Position numbers and translations under genes: made by a program. A DNA stretch of 7,016 bases. Source: Actinomycetes bacterium. GTDB lineage: Bacteria; Actinomycetota; Actinomycetes; Actinomycetales; Cellulomonadaceae. Below, piece by piece: positions 5,489 through 7,016 of the stretch (its first letter is position 1; every line of letters starts with the position of its first letter). The notes under the pieces were generated by a model that ran no database searches, had not been told where the DNA came from, and was given only the letters and a program-made list of their open reading frames with translations. The DNA lies in NCBI GenBank assembly GCA_023461115.1, contig JAEWOA010000202.1, positions 1 through 7,016 on the forward strand. Reading direction: 5' to 3'.

Positions 5489-5634
5489 GACTTTGCGGGT
5501 GCGCTCGTCCAGAGCAATGCATCCAGCGCAGCAGACGAGCTGGGTGCGGCGGCGCCAAAGGCATGGGCGGGTTCAGTGGCTGGGCTGGTGGGCGCGGTGT
5601 GTGGCTGCGCGGCAGGCGGGCGAGGGCGGGGCAT
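5489..5634 (-). pseudogene. Displaced 5' part of the DUF1003 gene (different frame)
   Basis: From an ATG at 5634 one frame reads MPRPRPPAAQPHTAPTSPAT and continues to APSSSAALDAL (about 5515). It then turns into an implausible Trp/Ser/Thr-rich translation, while the adjacent frame picks up with ALDERTRKVV and joins the DUF1003 core. Adding one base near 5512-5520 would give SSSAALDALALDERTRKVV, a natural low-complexity leader joined to a DUF1003 N-terminus. This may be a real frameshift mutation, a sequencing error or, less likely, a -1 frameshifting site; no obvious slippery heptamer is seen. Confidence 0.55.
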
Positions 5635-5706
5635 GGTGTGCGCTCCTGAAGCTGGGGGAAAAAGTCCCACCCGGTGCAGCCATGCTAGAGCGCCCTGCGC
5701 GGGCAA

Positions 5707-6780
5707 TCAATCGTCATCCATCAAATGCGCGGCCTGGTTGTGGATGACGGATTCCGCGCGGAAGTAGCCCAGCACGGTGGCGACACTCTGGTGGCCGGTG
5801 AGGGCCATGGTTTCGGCCAGCGGCACATTGCGCTTGCCCGCTTCCGTGACAAAGCCGGAGCGCAGCGAGTGCGCAGAAAAATCCCCATCCACCCCGGCCA
5901 GTGCGCAGCGCTCTTTGACGATGGCGCGCACAGCGGGCGCTTGCAGCGGCTCGCCCAGATGGCCGCCTTTGCGGATGCGCCGGAAGATGGCGCCTTCGGT
6001 AATCCCGCTGGCAGTCAGCCAGTGGGCCAGCGCCTGGCCTGCAGCGCCCAGCACGGGTTTGGTGTTTTCGGGCAAATCCGCGCCGCTTTGGTTGGTTTTA
6101 GAAAAAGCCAGTTCGTACAGGTATTGGCCTTCGCCAATTTTTTTGAGGTGCTGCATATCGGCACTGCTGATTTCGGAGCGGCGCCGGCCCCCGCTGCTCC
6201 ACGCAAACAGCAGCAGGGCACGGTCGCGCTGGCCGCGCAGGCTGTCGTCGCACGTGGCCAGCAGTTGCTGCAGCACATCTTTGGTGATGGCGGCTTTCTT
6301 TTGCGGCCGCTCACCGCGCTTTGCGTAGGCCTTGCGCGTGCGTGAGAGCAGTTCACGCACTTTTTCATCGTGGCAAGGGTTGGGTACGCCCCGGTTTTGG
6401 TGGGCTTTGCTCATCACCGCCACGCGGTGCACCAGCGTGTTGTGGCTGGGTGCGCCCAGCTTGGCCTTGCAGCCCGATTGCACCAGCGCAGCATCGATCG
6501 AGGGCGGTAACTCGCAGCGCAGCCCATACGGCGTGCTGCGCTGGGCGTGGTCGGCAATGAATTGCAACACCACATCGACCGACAAGGGCAGGGCAATGGC
6601 CTGCCCAAGGCGGAACTGGTGCCAACCCGCCCAGTACCGCATGGCGCTTTGGTAGCTGCGCACGGTATTGGCGGCTTCACCTTCACGCAGCAGCTCTTTG
6701 AGGGCGTGGAGCGTGCTGTCGCTCAGCTGGCTCAGGCTTTGCTCCACTTTTCCTGCCAAAACCAGATGTGTGTCGCGCAT
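5707..6780 (-). CDS. Tyrosine recombinase / phage-type site-specific integrase
   Basis: This 357-residue DNA recombinase has an N-terminal SAM-like core-binding domain at about 20-160 (EGEAANTVRSYQSAMRYWAG at 34-53) and a catalytic domain at about 165-350. The full active site is visible: R200 in GGRRRSEI, K228 in FSKTN, H304 and R307 in HSLR, H330 in GHQS, and the nucleophile Y339 in GYFRAES. It should cut and join DNA through a 3'-phosphotyrosine link. The substrate sites are not known; I see no tRNA or obvious att core in the window. The ATG at 6780 is the first in frame after an AT-rich promoter region, with a weak GTGAG about 10 nt upstream. It is divergent from the KfrA-type gene across 113 bp, and such close pairing suggests that the DNA-binding protein controls or assists the recombinase (inference). 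It could be a chromosomally settled integrase or part of an element extending to the right. Confidence 0.93.
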   Translation of the reverse strand: MRDTHLVLAGKVEQSLSQLSDSTLHALKELLREGEAANTVRSYQSAMRYWAGWHQFRLGQAIALPLSVDVVLQFIADHAQRSTPYGLRCELPPSIDAALVQSGCKAKLGAPSHNTLVHRVAVMSKAHQNRGVPNPCHDEKVRELLSRTRKAYAKRGERPQKKAAITKDVLQQLLATCDDSLRGQRDRALLLFAWSSGGRRRSEISSADMQHLKKIGEGQYLYELAFSKTNQSGADLPENTKPVLGAAGQALAHWLTASGITEGAIFRRIRKGGHLGEPLQAPAVRAIVKERCALAGVDGDFSAHSLRSGFVTEAGKRNVPLAETMALTGHQSVATVLGYFRAESVIHNQAAHLMDDD

Positions 6781-6893
6781 ATGTAGTATTTCTCACTTTG
6801 TATGTAATAAATAACATGTAATACATGTGATGTTATATAATAATATCTAACAACTCACGATAACAATCTCTTATCGATGGTAATCTAACAACC
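6781..6893. promoter_or_regulatory. Divergent AT-rich control region between recombinase and KfrA-type gene
   Basis: The 113-bp spacer is far more AT-rich than the genes on either side. It holds a 15-bp palindrome, ACATGTAATACATGT (6814-6828), inside a wider inverted pair ATAACAT (6811-6817)/ATGTTAT (6830-6836). It also has ATGTAATA at 6802-6809 and again at 6816-6823 (14-nt step), an inverted repeat CGATAA (6858-6863)/TTATCG (6871-6876), and a direct repeat ATCTAACAAC (6845-6854 and 6883-6892). Such a density of sites fits operators for a regulator acting on both genes, but which protein binds is unknown. Confidence 0.6.
6836..6841 (+). promoter_or_regulatory. Consensus -10 box for the KfrA-type gene
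   Basis: TATAAT at 6836-6841 is a perfect -10 hexamer. No good -35 hexamer sits 16-18 bp upstream; that place is taken by the palindrome at 6814-6828. A protein bound to the palindrome would cover the -35 region. Transcription would start near 6848, about 45 nt before the ATG at 6894. Confidence 0.5.
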
Positions 6894-7016
6894 ATGCAAT
6901 CTACAGCACCAAAAACGCCGCGCGGCATTCAAGAAGCCGATGTGTGGGCCGCAGCCGACGCCTTGCTGGCCGATGGCCACAAGCCGACCATTGAAAAAGT
7001 GCGCCAGCACATGGGG
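6894..7016 (+). CDS. KfrA-type DNA-binding protein (5' end, runs off the window)
   Basis: Only the first 41 codons are present and the frame is open to the window edge. Residues 10-41 (RGIQEADVWAAADALLADGH then KPTIEKVRQHMG) match the start of the KfrA N-terminal DNA-binding domain. Its usual pattern is 'GIxxxDVxxAAdaLlaeGxxPTiexVRxxlG', followed by GSxNTV, which would lie just beyond the end. KfrA proteins of plasmids bind operator DNA through this domain and carry a long coiled coil behind it; whether this one has the coiled coil cannot be seen. The ATG at 6894 is the first after the divergent control region, with TATAAT at 6836-6841. No strong Shine-Dalgarno is visible (GATGG at 6876-6880 is weak). 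Its place back to back with a tyrosine recombinase suggests a regulator or accessory DNA-binding protein for that gene. Confidence 0.82.
   Translation, partial: MQSTAPKTPRGIQEADVWAAADALLADGHKPTIEKVRQHMG

Noticed and set aside
5690..5706. GCCC/GGGC hairpin just after the recombinase stop as a terminator
   Set aside because: The stem is only 4 bp (5692-5695 with 5701-5704) and no T-run follows on the minus strand, so it is too weak to call.
5725..6345. Plus-strand frame of 206 codons opposite the recombinase
   Set aside because: The minus strand encodes a complete tyrosine recombinase with all catalytic residues; the plus-strand translation is its GC-biased shadow.
1..7016. CRISPR array, tRNA or rRNA gene
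   Set aside because: No regularly spaced short repeats and no tRNA- or rRNA-like segments were seen on either strand.

Overview
The window looks like chromosomal DNA of a betaproteobacterium, most probably a member of the Comamonadaceae (Acidovorax/Comamonas/Rhodoferax type). The reasons are the high G+C content with strongly GC-biased third codon positions, the LivHMGF protein types, and short interspersed 'gatagctg' repeats of a kind I associate with that family. The genus cannot be fixed from this sequence.

Left part (1-4488): a tightly packed plus-strand operon. It holds the end of a LivH-type permease, then the LivM permease, LivG ATPase and LivF ATPase of a branched-chain-amino-acid-type (HAAT) ABC importer. 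The liv genes are spaced 3 nt apart or overlap as ATGA. An AT-rich gene (2595-3716) follows, then a short-chain dehydrogenase/reductase-like gene (3721-4425) that ends at a good rho-independent terminator. The ABC proteins would import a small organic solute. The SDR-like protein probably belongs to the same catabolic unit, but its usual catalytic YxxxK motif is missing.

The most striking feature is the AT-rich island at about 2465-3740. By hand count G+C falls from about 57-60% to 20-35% within roughly 100 bases and returns abruptly after about 3740. The island encodes a membrane-anchored coiled-coil protein that I believe belongs to the DUF6161 family. It also supplies the last ~33 codons of livF, still recognisably LivF but AT-rich and ending early, and the first ~7 codons of the SDR gene. 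This looks like foreign DNA fitted into a working operon while both edge reading frames stayed open.

Middle part (4489-5026): non-coding. It holds two copies of a ~48-bp interspersed repeat flanking a region rich in nested hairpins. Degenerate copies of the same repeat seem to lie inside livM (644-689) and across the livM/livG junction (1101-1136).

Right part (5027-7016): a minus-strand DUF1003 membrane-protein gene whose 5' end appears frameshifted; a minus-strand tyrosine recombinase with a complete catalytic set; and, divergent from it, the start of a KfrA-type DNA-binding protein gene that runs off the window. The 113-bp AT-rich spacer between the last two genes holds palindromes, direct repeats and a consensus -10 box, and is probably a shared control region.
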